DNA of 64,000 nucleotides, taken from Saccharophagus degradans 2-40. GTDB taxonomy: Bacteria > Pseudomonadota > Gammaproteobacteria > Pseudomonadales > Cellvibrionaceae. Both the position numbers and the translations under genes were made by a program. Positions 57,053 to 64,000 of the stretch are shown in pieces (the stretch's first letter is position 1; each line of letters starts with the position of its first letter). Below the pieces are notes generated by a model. The model saw nothing but the letters and a program-made list of their open reading frames with translations. It had not been told where the DNA came from and ran no database searches. The stretch spans positions 1,240,001-1,304,000 of the forward strand of contig NC_007912.1 in assembly GCF_000013665.1 (NCBI RefSeq), in the 5' to 3' direction.

Positions 57053-59114
57053 TTACGGGTAATTTTATTTCAAAAATAACACCGCTATTGTCTGGAATGT
57101 TGTAACCCTGCACTTCGCCGCGGTGAAAATCTACAATAAGACGCACAATGTACAAGCCTAATCCTAGGTGGTGCTGGCGCTCATCTGTTTTATCTCTTAC
57201 CGATACCATCGAATCAAAAAGCTGACCGTGCATATGGCTAGGCAGGGGTGGGCCATCGTTGCGCACAGTGATCATTATGTGATTATTGTTGCGGTACAGG
57301 CCCAGTTCTATTAGCCCTTGCTGCGGGCAGAAGTCGGCCGCGTTATCTACCAGTTTATCGAGCATTTGCACCAGTAATTCACCAGAGCCACGCAAGGTAA
57401 AATCTTGGCCATCGTCGCGAATATTTAATTTAAAGTCGACGTGTTTATACACATCTTCGTAGGCGGCTTTTAGGCTGCTAAGCAATTCATTGGCGGGAAT
57501 ATCTTCTATGTCTGCGCCGCTTATTGCTTGCTCTACACGGCTGGCGGCACTCATGGAATTTAAAATGCTAGATAACCGCAGCGTACCTTCGCGCGCGCGC
57601 TCGGCGTATACCTTGGCTTCTTTCGAAAGTTTCACATGTTCAAGGTTGTCGAGCGATGAGCGCACAATAGCTAAGGGCGTGCGCAGCTCGTGGGAAAGTT
57701 TGCTAGAAAGGGTGCGCAAGTAATGGGTGTATTCACGCAGTCGAGCAAGTAGCTGGCCAAAGCTGCGAGATAAATCGCCCACTTCATCTTTGCTATTTAA
57801 AATGGGGAAGTCGTCCGATATTTTTCCGGTTTCGCTCACCGCGTTTACTGCCGCTTGGCTTAAGCGGCCAATACGCATGGATATCCAGCTTGCGTAAATA
57901 ATTAACGCGAATGCGGCTATAAAGACTGTGCCTAAAGAGTACATAATTAGGCGGTTAAAAGCGCTGTTGGTCATAGTGGCCAGCGAGTCGGCGTTTTGAT
58001 CGGCAATGACAACGCCCAATGGTTGGGCGTTTTTATCACCGTTGGCCAAAATAGGTACGGCAACGCGCAAAAGGCGTTTGGCGCCTTTTTGATATACGCC
58101 TTGTGCAGATGTATTTTGCAGCGCCAAGCTCACTTCGGGCGTTTCAAATTGTCCGCTTGTTTGCACGTTATCTAGCTCTGGTAATTTGTCGTTACCCAAA
58201 GCAAGGGTATATAGCCAACTGATTAAACCGTGTTGTTCTTTTAATTTTTTACTGGCCGGTGCATTGAGGTTGCCGGTGCTCGCAAGGCGTTTTACGCCGG
58301 AAGACGCAACATGAAGTTGCACGCCGGTGCGGCTAAATATCGCTAGCTCGTTGGCCAAAATCTCAGACGGTGTGATGAGCGGTGCTATTAACGCGGTTTG
58401 ATTGTTTTGACGGTTGCTCAATAATGCTTGTTTGCTGGCGTCGCTTGCTAGTGCTTGGGTTAAGTAAACTTCTATTCCTCCTTTGGCCCACGTAAGTGGT
58501 AGCTCTAGTTCAATGTGATAGCCATCTTGCCACTCCAGCCAGTGGCAAATTACTTTGTGCTCGGCCACGGTGCGGTTGTTTTCTATAAGTCGGTCGACAG
58601 ATGCGCGGCCGGGTACGCTGGTGTATACCAGCAGTGTTTGCTCTTGGCCTAGTTCATTGCGCAGTTTTATACGTAGGTGATCACTTTCAATGGGCGAGCG
58701 CTGTGAAGGTGAATAGTATTGTTTGGGGTTGTTGTAGCTGCGCAGAAATAAATACAGTGAGCGCTGGTAGCTACCGGCCACTATTTGGGCTTTTTCGCCA
58801 CTGGGGGCGGCGAGCCCTTGTCTTGCTAGGCCAGCAGTTACCCATTCATCGTCGTAGCCGTCGGGTACTACGGCAGTGGCCATAGGGTGGGCGTACAGCG
58901 GCGTTAAGCCAGCGGGGGTGCCTAACTGTTGCAATTGCATTACAGCGGCTGGGTCGCTACTTAGGCGGGCTGCTGCGGCCATAGCAGTGGCAGTAAGGGC
59001 CTCGCTTTGCCCTGTGCGCAGAGTTTGTTCCATTTCTTTTACGTACTGGCAGCCAGCCCAAGGTAGGGTAAGGGTAATTAGGCTTACAAAAAACAGTTGT
59101 TTGCGCAGGCGCAC
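57042..59114 (-). CDS. pdsS: Sensor histidine kinase, proteobacterial dedicated sortase system type
   Basis: This 690-residue inner membrane kinase has a TM segment (about 8-22) and a large periplasmic region. Two transmembrane segments bracket that region, the second at about 388-412, followed by HAMP. The phospho-acceptor is H475 in SHELRTP. The ATPase domain has DKLVDNAADFC (N box) and LGLGLYIVRLIVDFHRGEV. DGYDDEW (85-91) and the following beta-rich part suggest a CBM9-like sensor domain. The architecture and sequence agree with my memory of the marine sortase-associated HK family. It lies 25 bases after its response regulator. Confidence 0.75.
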   Translation of the reverse strand: MRLRKQLFFVSLITLTLPWAGCQYVKEMEQTLRTGQSEALTATAMAAAARLSSDPAAVMQLQQLGTPAGLTPLYAHPMATAVVPDGYDDEWVTAGLARQGLAAPSGEKAQIVAGSYQRSLYLFLRSYNNPKQYYSPSQRSPIESDHLRIKLRNELGQEQTLLVYTSVPGRASVDRLIENNRTVAEHKVICHWLEWQDGYHIELELPLTWAKGGIEVYLTQALASDASKQALLSNRQNNQTALIAPLITPSEILANELAIFSRTGVQLHVASSGVKRLASTGNLNAPASKKLKEQHGLISWLYTLALGNDKLPELDNVQTSGQFETPEVSLALQNTSAQGVYQKGAKRLLRVAVPILANGDKNAQPLGVVIADQNADSLATMTNSAFNRLIMYSLGTVFIAAFALIIYASWISMRIGRLSQAAVNAVSETGKISDDFPILNSKDEVGDLSRSFGQLLARLREYTHYLRTLSSKLSHELRTPLAIVRSSLDNLEHVKLSKEAKVYAERAREGTLRLSSILNSMSAASRVEQAISGADIEDIPANELLSSLKAAYEDVYKHVDFKLNIRDDGQDFTLRGSGELLVQMLDKLVDNAADFCPQQGLIELGLYRNNNHIMITVRNDGPPLPSHMHGQLFDSMVSVRDKTDERQHHLGLGLYIVRLIVDFHRGEVQGYNIPDNSGVIFEIKLPVKGS

Positions 59115-59139
59115 GGCTATTACTCGTTGGCTAAAACTA

Positions 59140-59832
59140 TTATTGGTTTAGCCATCTGTAGCCCATGCCGTATGCGGTTTGGATGGCATCAAAATTATCG
59201 TCTATCGCTTTAAACTTTTTGCGTACTCGCTTTACGTGGGAGGTGATTGTGTTGTCATCAAGCACTACGTTGGCGGCATCCATTAGCTGCTGACGGTTTT
59301 TTACATGGCCGGGGTGCAGGGCAAGCGCGTGCACAATCCACAATTCGGTAATGGTTAAATCTACCGCAATGTCATTCCAGTGGGCGGTCATTCTGTCCAT
59401 GTTCATGGTGAGTGAGCCGCGTTGAATGTTTGTCTCTTTGGCCAGTGGTTTTTGCAGCGCGTCTATGCGGCGAAATAGCGTAGTAATACGTGCAAGCATG
59501 TGCACTTGGCTTATGTCTTTGGTGAGGTAATCATCGGCGCCAAGACGCAAACCAGACACTACATCGAATTCGCTGTCGCGGGCGGTGAGAAAAATTATAG
59601 GGAGTTCCGGTGCGCGGCTGCGCAAGTCGCGGCATAGGTCAAAGCCGCCTTCGATTTCTTCGCCTAAGCCAACGTCAATAATGGCTAGGTCGGGCAGGCG
59701 GGCCGCAAAGGCTTCGGTTGCCTCGGGGCGCGTGCGGTAATGGGTAACTTTATAGCCCTGACGTCGCAGTGCGTCGCAGTAGTTTTGGGCAATGGCTTCT
59801 TCGTCTTCAACAATAACAATATGACGGGGCAT
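59140..59832 (-). CDS. pdsR: Response regulator, proteobacterial dedicated sortase system type
   Basis: This 230-residue OmpR/PhoB-type regulator has receiver residues E9/D10, phospho-acceptor D53, T83 and K105 (DDYLTKDIS). A C-terminal winged helix (about 130-228) contains DLTITELWIVHALALHPGHV and NTITSHVKRVRKKFKA. The variant ending AYGMGYRW and the EEIEGGFDLCRDLRS segment recall the sortase-system regulator family; this is memory-based. It precedes the kinase and follows a sugar permease on the same strand. Confidence 0.75.
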   Translation of the reverse strand: MPRHIVIVEDEEAIAQNYCDALRRQGYKVTHYRTRPEATEAFAARLPDLAIIDVGLGEEIEGGFDLCRDLRSRAPELPIIFLTARDSEFDVVSGLRLGADDYLTKDISQVHMLARITTLFRRIDALQKPLAKETNIQRGSLTMNMDRMTAHWNDIAVDLTITELWIVHALALHPGHVKNRQQLMDAANVVLDDNTITSHVKRVRKKFKAIDDNFDAIQTAYGMGYRWLNQ

Positions 59833-59851
59833 AGCTCTACTCGGTAACTAA

Positions 59852-59875
59852 GCCCCTGTCGCAAGCAACAGGGGC
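59852..59875 (-). terminator. Hairpin between the sugar permease and the response regulator
   Basis: GCCCCTGT and ACAGGGGC form an eight-pair stem with an eight-base loop. Only a weak T run (TTAGTT) follows, so partial read-through into the response regulator gene is likely. Confidence 0.5.
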
Positions 59876-59886
59876 ACACGGAAAGA

Positions 59887-61173
59887 TTAATCCGCTTTGT
59901 AACCTTTAAAGCCATAGAATGCAATGTAGGCATAGCAAACAATTGGCAATAGGTAAGACAACTGAATGCCAACGCTATCGGCTAATACGCCTTGTGCTAG
60001 AGGTATAAATGCGCCGCCCACAATGGCCACACACAAAATGCCCGAACCTTCACTTGTCGCCGCGCCTAAACGGTTAAGAGCAAGACTAAAGATAGTTGGG
60101 AACATAATGGAGTTAAACAAGCCTATTGCGATAACCGAGTACATCGCAACTTTGCCAGATGTGAATGACGTACTGAACAGCAAAGCCACAACGACTATTG
60201 CGCAGATGGTAAGCAGTTTTTGCGGTGCTACGGATGTCATTAAAAATGCACCAACAAAGCGGCCAACCATTGCGCCACCCCAGAAATACATTAGCAGTGC
60301 GGATGCGTGTTCTTCATCAAGCCCAGCAACATTTGGGTCGGCCAATAGGTTGATTAACCAGCTGCCGATAGACACTTCGCCACCCACATACATGAAAATA
60401 CCAACAGCGCCCAAAATAAGGTGTTTGTATTCCCATGCTTTTTTGTATTGCCCGCCTGGAGCTAGCTCAGCATCCACAATTTTTGGCAATTTCATAAAAC
60501 GGAAGAATACAGCAAGGCCGACTAAGCTTAGGCCCATAAACACATAAGGCATTTTCACTGCATCAGCTTTGGACTTGTAATAGGCCGTTACCGCTTCTGC
60601 ATCCATGGTGGCAAGTTCTGTTGCGCCGTAAGTTACGCCGCCCAAAATTAACAAACCACCTACTTTAGGGCCAATGGTAGTACCCAAAGAGTTAAACGCT
60701 TGGGTGAGTGTTAATCGTTGCGATGCGCCAGAGGGTGAGCCTAAACGGGTAACGTATGGGTTGGCTGAAACTTGCAAAATGGTGATACCACTTGCGAGTA
60801 CAAACAGTGCACCTAAGAAAATAGCGTAAACGCTTAATTCTGCAGCGGGGAAAAACATAAAGCAGCCAAGGCCAGCAATAATTAAACCCAGCACGGCGCC
60901 GTTTTGATAACCGATGCGTTTCACAATCATGCTGGCGGGAATGGACATAATGCCGTAGGCGCCAAAAAAGCAAAATTGGATCAAACTTGCTTGGGTATAA
61001 CTTAAATCAAAATAATTTTTAAGGTGCGGGATAAGAACATCGTTCATTACCGTTAAAAAGCCCCACATAAAAAATAATGACGTAAGGATGATTAACGGTA
61101 CTGTATGATTTTCTTGTGTTGACTCTGCCATAGGCGTTGTCGGTGCTTCTGATGTGCCTGGAATACTGGCCAT
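59887..61173 (-). CDS. FucP-family MFS sugar permease (glucose/galactose type)
   Basis: This 428-residue, 12-helix transporter of the FHS family shows [20 protein letters not shown] in helix 1, [37 protein letters not shown] and [18 protein letters not shown], the signatures of the FucP/GluP branch. The divergent neighbour is glucokinase, which suggests glucose as substrate in proton symport. The two-component genes follow on the same strand. Confidence 0.88.
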   Translation of the reverse strand: MASIPGTSEAPTTPMAESTQENHTVPLIILTSLFFMWGFLTVMNDVLIPHLKNYFDLSYTQASLIQFCFFGAYGIMSIPASMIVKRIGYQNGAVLGLIIAGLGCFMFFPAAELSVYAIFLGALFVLASGITILQVSANPYVTRLGSPSGASQRLTLTQAFNSLGTTIGPKVGGLLILGGVTYGATELATMDAEAVTAYYKSKADAVKMPYVFMGLSLVGLAVFFRFMKLPKIVDAELAPGGQYKKAWEYKHLILGAVGIFMYVGGEVSIGSWLINLLADPNVAGLDEEHASALLMYFWGGAMVGRFVGAFLMTSVAPQKLLTICAIVVVALLFSTSFTSGKVAMYSVIAIGLFNSIMFPTIFSLALNRLGAATSEGSGILCVAIVGGAFIPLAQGVLADSVGIQLSYLLPIVCYAYIAFYGFKGYKAD

Positions 61174-61477
61174 GGTGTCCTCTCAGATAATGGTCGTAGC
61201 TAAGGTGATTTTTTTATGTAATGTGCTCGCCATTATGGTTTGGCGATGCTTTCCTCGTTTTTTATTGTGTGCCCAAATTTTAAACAATATAAAGCTTGGG
61301 GGGCCACATTCTTGCTAGCGCAGCCGGTTTTGTCTAGCACTGATGTACTTTCTTGACGAGATTCTCTGGTTTCTCTAGAGTGGCGCCACAAATTTTCATT
61401 GTTTTGTGCTTACGTTCGTTAAATTAATAACGAGAAATAAAGCTTGGAACATGTATTTATCTTATTAATGGAGCGTA
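61174..61477 (+). other. Divergent region between the sugar permease and glk
   Basis: About 300 bases without a gene. A plus-strand promoter candidate for glk is present. CGTT-N8-AACG around 61410-61430 could be a small operator, but it is short and unsupported. Confidence 0.4.
61353..61381 (+). promoter_or_regulatory. Promoter candidate for glk
   Basis: TTGACG (61353-61358), 17 bases, TAGAGT (61376-61381). The -35 matches five of six consensus bases and the -10 four. Confidence 0.5.
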
Positions 61478-62443
61478 ATGTTCATGTATCCCTATATCGT
61501 TGCAGACATTGGCGGCACTAACGCGCGTTTTGCTTTAGTAACAGGCAAAAAAGGTAATGCGTTTAATTTAGAGCAGATTCAAATATTAAACGGCAGTGAA
61601 TTCCCGCGTTTGCAGGATGCAATGCAGCATTACATTGATACCCTTGGTGGTGAAAAACCAAAGGCTGCTTGTGTGGCTATTGCCGGCCCCATTGATGGCG
61701 ATAATGCGCGCATGACCAATTTAAATTGGGAGTTTAGCCAAGCGGCGGTGAAGGCAGAGTTTGGGTTTGATAAATACGATACCCTTAACGACTTTGGCGC
61801 ATTGGCTGTGGCAACCAGCAGCTTGCAAGCCGATAACTTAATAGAAATTAAAGCCGGCACAATGGACCCAAAAGGCAACAAGGCCATTTTGGGCCCTGGC
61901 ACTGGTTTAGGAGTGGCAGGTTTGGCGTGTGCAGGCGATAGTTGGTTGCCTATTCCTAGTGAAGGTGGCCACGTAAATGTTGCGCCAGCAACGCAGTTAG
62001 AGTGCGAAGTTATTCGCGCAGCTATGGCCGAACACGGGCATGTATCTGCAGAAACGTTTATATCCGGCCCAGGCCTTGTGCGTTTGTATCGTGCATTGGC
62101 TACCGTTCGCGGTGAAACGCCAAAAAACTACGAGCCAAAAGATATTACCGCAGGTGCGCTAGATGGCACTGACGACTTGTGCAAAGAAACGTTGGATTTA
62201 TTTTGCAGCTTTATCGGTTCGCTATCAGGTAATTTGGCACTAACTTACGGCGCAAAAGGCGGGGTGTATTTAGCGGGTGGTGTGTTGCCGCGCTTCATTG
62301 ATTATTTTAAATCTAGTGATTTTGTTAAGCGCTTTTCTGAAAAGGGTGTAATGAGCCACTATGTGGAAAATATTCCCGTTAATTTAATTAGCTACGAGTA
62401 CACCGCATTTGTTGGTGCGGCTGCCTGGTTGGATCAACTTTAA
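61478..62443 (+). CDS. glk: Glucokinase (ATP, GLK family)
   Basis: Glk (321 residues, as in E. coli) phosphorylates glucose to glucose-6-phosphate. The ATP site VADIGGTNARFALV, the sugar-binding LNDFGALAVA and LGPGTGLGVAGL, and GGHVNVAP are characteristic. Two in-frame ATGs (61478 and 61484) flank the ideal distance from GGAG (61470-61473), so the start is uncertain by two codons. Divergent from a sugar permease, it fits uptake of free glucose rather than PTS transport. Confidence 0.95.
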   Translation: MFMYPYIVADIGGTNARFALVTGKKGNAFNLEQIQILNGSEFPRLQDAMQHYIDTLGGEKPKAACVAIAGPIDGDNARMTNLNWEFSQAAVKAEFGFDKYDTLNDFGALAVATSSLQADNLIEIKAGTMDPKGNKAILGPGTGLGVAGLACAGDSWLPIPSEGGHVNVAPATQLECEVIRAAMAEHGHVSAETFISGPGLVRLYRALATVRGETPKNYEPKDITAGALDGTDDLCKETLDLFCSFIGSLSGNLALTYGAKGGVYLAGGVLPRFIDYFKSSDFVKRFSEKGVMSHYVENIPVNLISYEYTAFVGAAAWLDQL

Positions 62444-62464
62444 TTTTTTTATAGTTAAAAATTC

Positions 62465-62518
62465 GCGTGTTAATAATTTGTTTTTGTGCACTTAATGTTA
62501 TTAACACGCAACCCTTTT
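62465..62518 (+). terminator. Terminator of glk
   Basis: GCGTGTTAATAA and TTATTAACACGC form a perfect 12-pair stem with a 21-base loop, followed by AACCCTTTTTA. Confidence 0.75.
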
Positions 62519-62530
62519 TATACGCTTTCT

Positions 62531-62555
62531 CCAACTAAACTACTTCAATAGTTGG
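62531..62555. repeat. Small hairpin between glk and rlmJ
   Basis: CCAACTA and TAGTTGG, seven pairs with an 11-base loop, lie between two terminators. Confidence 0.4.
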
Positions 62556-62573
62556 TTACTTTTATAAAGTTTT

Positions 62574-62600
62574 GCCTAGCATTTGCTAGGCTTTTTCTTT
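62574..62600. terminator. Bidirectional terminator at the rlmJ 3' end
   Basis: GCCTAGC-attt-GCTAGGC followed by TTTTTCTTTT on the plus strand and preceded by TTTT in the plus direction (AAAAC on the minus strand). The rlmJ stop codon lies in the hairpin. Confidence 0.8.
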
Positions 62601-63455
62601 TAGCCATTCCACCTTATATTTAACTTTGCTGCTTTGTGCTAGTAGTGTTTCTAGCTCGGGTAATAGAGATTCCAGTTCGGCATCTAATTGCCATGGGGCG
62701 TTTATAATCGCCATGCCTGACCCTATCATTCCGTCGTTTTCTTCCTTCGTATAAATATGTAATTCGCTGTTTAGTACACTTGCTACATCTAGCTGTGCGA
62801 GTTTGCGCTTGATGAAATCGGCGTGATTTTTTTCGCCGGCTAAAATAGGGTACCAAACGGCAAACACACCTGTGCGCCAGCGCGCGGTAGCGGTTTGTAA
62901 ACTGGTAATGAGTTGGTGGTAGTCACTAGTGAGTTCGTACGACGGGTCGATAAGCGCTAAGCCTCGGGCTGTGCTTGGTGGTGTGAGTGCCGCCAGCCCT
63001 TCGAAGCCGTCGCGATGATGAATGCTGAGGCGTGTGTCGCGTTTAAAATGTTGCTTCAGCTTGCCCACTTCGTTGTTGTGCAACTCCATAAGAATGCCGA
63101 AATCTTGCTCGCGCAATAAAGCTTGTGCAATGGCTGGCGAGCCTGGGTAGGCTTGTTCGCCTAAGGTATGTTGCTTGCTTAATCTCACGCTTGCCAGCAA
63201 GTGCAAATATTCTTTAATCGCGCTGTGAGTAATGCCGGTTTTACTCGCCAATAGCGCATCCACACCCTGTTGGCTCTCTCTAGTTTTTTCCGCTTTTTCG
63301 TCATCTAAGGCATACAGCCCTGCGCCTGCGTGTGTGTCTATATAGGTGATGGGAGTGTTCTTAGCGTGCAGTTTTTTTAACAGCAGCATGAGCGTGCAAT
63401 GTTTATGTACGTCGGCAAAATTACCCGCGTGGTAACCGTGTAGGTATGACAACAA
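62586..63455 (-). CDS. rlmJ: 23S rRNA (adenine-2030-N6)-methyltransferase
   Basis: RlmJ (289 residues, E. coli 280) methylates A2030 of 23S rRNA. MLSYLHGYHAGNFADVHKHC and YIDTHAGAGLYAL (SAM-binding) are typical. The catalytic N6-methyltransferase motif is LIDPSYEL, DPSY instead of the enteric DPPY. KRKLAQ and the C-terminal GMAIINAPWQLD fit the family. The hairpin terminator overlaps its end. Confidence 0.93.
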   Translation of the reverse strand: MLSYLHGYHAGNFADVHKHCTLMLLLKKLHAKNTPITYIDTHAGAGLYALDDEKAEKTRESQQGVDALLASKTGITHSAIKEYLHLLASVRLSKQHTLGEQAYPGSPAIAQALLREQDFGILMELHNNEVGKLKQHFKRDTRLSIHHRDGFEGLAALTPPSTARGLALIDPSYELTSDYHQLITSLQTATARWRTGVFAVWYPILAGEKNHADFIKRKLAQLDVASVLNSELHIYTKEENDGMIGSGMAIINAPWQLDAELESLLPELETLLAQSSKVKYKVEWLKEKA

Positions 63456-63493
63456 TGTAGTGGTGCTCCAATATCTTGAATGAGGTAATAAGT

Positions 63494-64000
63494 TTAATTG
63501 TGCTTATCTTGTTCGAATAGCCGCTCTAATTCTTTACGGCCTTCCTGTGCAATTTTTAGTAATTCTGGCATGTCATCTCTGTGTTTGGCCGCGCGTTGAA
63601 TAAGCTCTTCGTCGTGCATGCGAAATAGTTCTACTTTGAACATTGCTTGGCCGTCATTAACACCTAGGGCCACAAGCGTGCTGCGCGCGGCGTGTAAGCT
63701 GCTTTCGAATGTTTCGCGAATTATTTCATTACAGCCTGCAGCAACGAGTTGATAGTTGTGCATACGGTTGTGAGCTCGCGCAATAATTTTTAGTTTGGGA
63801 AATTCGTGGCGCACCTGTTGTGCTATACGTGTGGCATCTTCCATATCGTCTACGGCAATAATAAGTACTCGTGCGTGATCAATACCCGCTGCGCGCAGTA
63901 GATCCATGCGTGCAGCATCGCCAAAAAATATTTTATTACCGAATTGTTTAACAAAATCAACGTGGGTTGGGTCTTTGTCTAGTGCGGTAAAGTGTATGTT
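63494..64000 (-). CDS. Kef-type K+ efflux protein, C-terminal RCK domain (truncated by window edge)
   Basis: The open frame runs off the right edge; 168 residues are visible, so the N-terminal part is missing. FTALDKDPTHVDFVKQFGNK, then VFFGDAARMDLLRAAG-like sequence and KIIARAHNRMHNYQLVAAG, match the RCK N (TrkA-N) NAD-binding domain of KefB/KefC, glutathione-gated K+/H+ antiporters. The tail after residue 100 is charged and helical. KefB and KefC cannot be distinguished here. Confidence 0.85.
   Translation of the reverse strand, partial: NIHFTALDKDPTHVDFVKQFGNKIFFGDAARMDLLRAAGIDHARVLIIAVDDMEDATRIAQQVRHEFPKLKIIARAHNRMHNYQLVAAGCNEIIRETFESSLHAARSTLVALGVNDGQAMFKVELFRMHDEELIQRAAKHRDDMPELLKIAQEGRKELERLFEQDKHN

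Overview
The window is a chromosomal segment of a marine-type gammaproteobacterium. The S10-spc-alpha ribosomal cluster, fabA-fabB, an obgE cluster with rplU-rpmA, ispB and a three-gene proton transhydrogenase are all of gammaproteobacterial type. A glycogen operon, a secreted GH43 arabinanase-like enzyme, a glucose permease beside glucokinase and a uronate-type dehydratase point to a polysaccharide degrader. The protein sequences fit a Cellvibrionaceae member such as Saccharophagus or Teredinibacter; this is inference from recalled family sequences, not a database result.

Layout. 1-4.4 kb: the 3' part of a UxaA-family dehydratase, then pntAa-pntAb-pntB. 4.4-18.6 kb: the S10, spc and alpha ribosomal operons from rpsJ to rplQ, including secY, rpmJ and rpoA. 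A clear sigma70 promoter precedes rpsJ, a structured leader with a terminator-like hairpin precedes rpsM, and a strong terminator follows rplQ. 18.9-30.9 kb: a glycogen operon malQ-glgB-glgX-glgP-glgC-glgA. 31-32.7 kb: pckA. 32.8-39.9 kb: uvrA and a VpsT/CsgD-like LuxR regulator on the minus strand, then yajR, ssb and a degenerate NAD-fold protein on the plus strand. 40-41.9 kb: fabA-fabB (minus). 42.3-44.5 kb: galU and a ManB/CpsG-type phosphomannomutase. 44.5-47.1 kb (minus): a four-gene operon of bufferin type (BufA1 precursor peptide, DUF692/MNIO enzyme BufB, DUF2063 partner BufC, DoxX protein), preceded by an ECF-sigma-like promoter. 47.3-50 kb (minus): pgi and ispB. 50.4-54.7 kb: rplU-rpmA, obgE-proB-hisC-like. 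54.8 kb (minus): rpsT. 55.5-57 kb: the secreted GH43. 57-61.2 kb (minus): a FucP-family sugar permease followed by a two-component system of the 'proteobacterial dedicated sortase' type. 61.5-64 kb: glk, then rlmJ and the C-terminal part of a Kef-type K+ efflux protein on the minus strand.

How the parts fit. FucP permease, Glk, Pgi, GalU, phosphomannomutase, GlgC/A/B/P/X/MalQ and PckA together cover glucose uptake, phosphorylation, sugar-nucleotide formation, glycogen storage and mobilisation, and gluconeogenesis. The most unusual system is the RiPP-type bufferin operon, expected from known relatives to make a modified, metal-binding periplasmic peptide. Second is the RR/HK pair, whose sensor carries a putative carbohydrate-binding-like periplasmic domain; no sortase is visible nearby. 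Several regulatory RNAs or terminators are striking: a 27-bp perfect hairpin after the hisC-like gene, mutually exclusive hairpins before rpsM, and a 7-bp tandem repeat (8 copies) built from one arm of the GH43 terminator.
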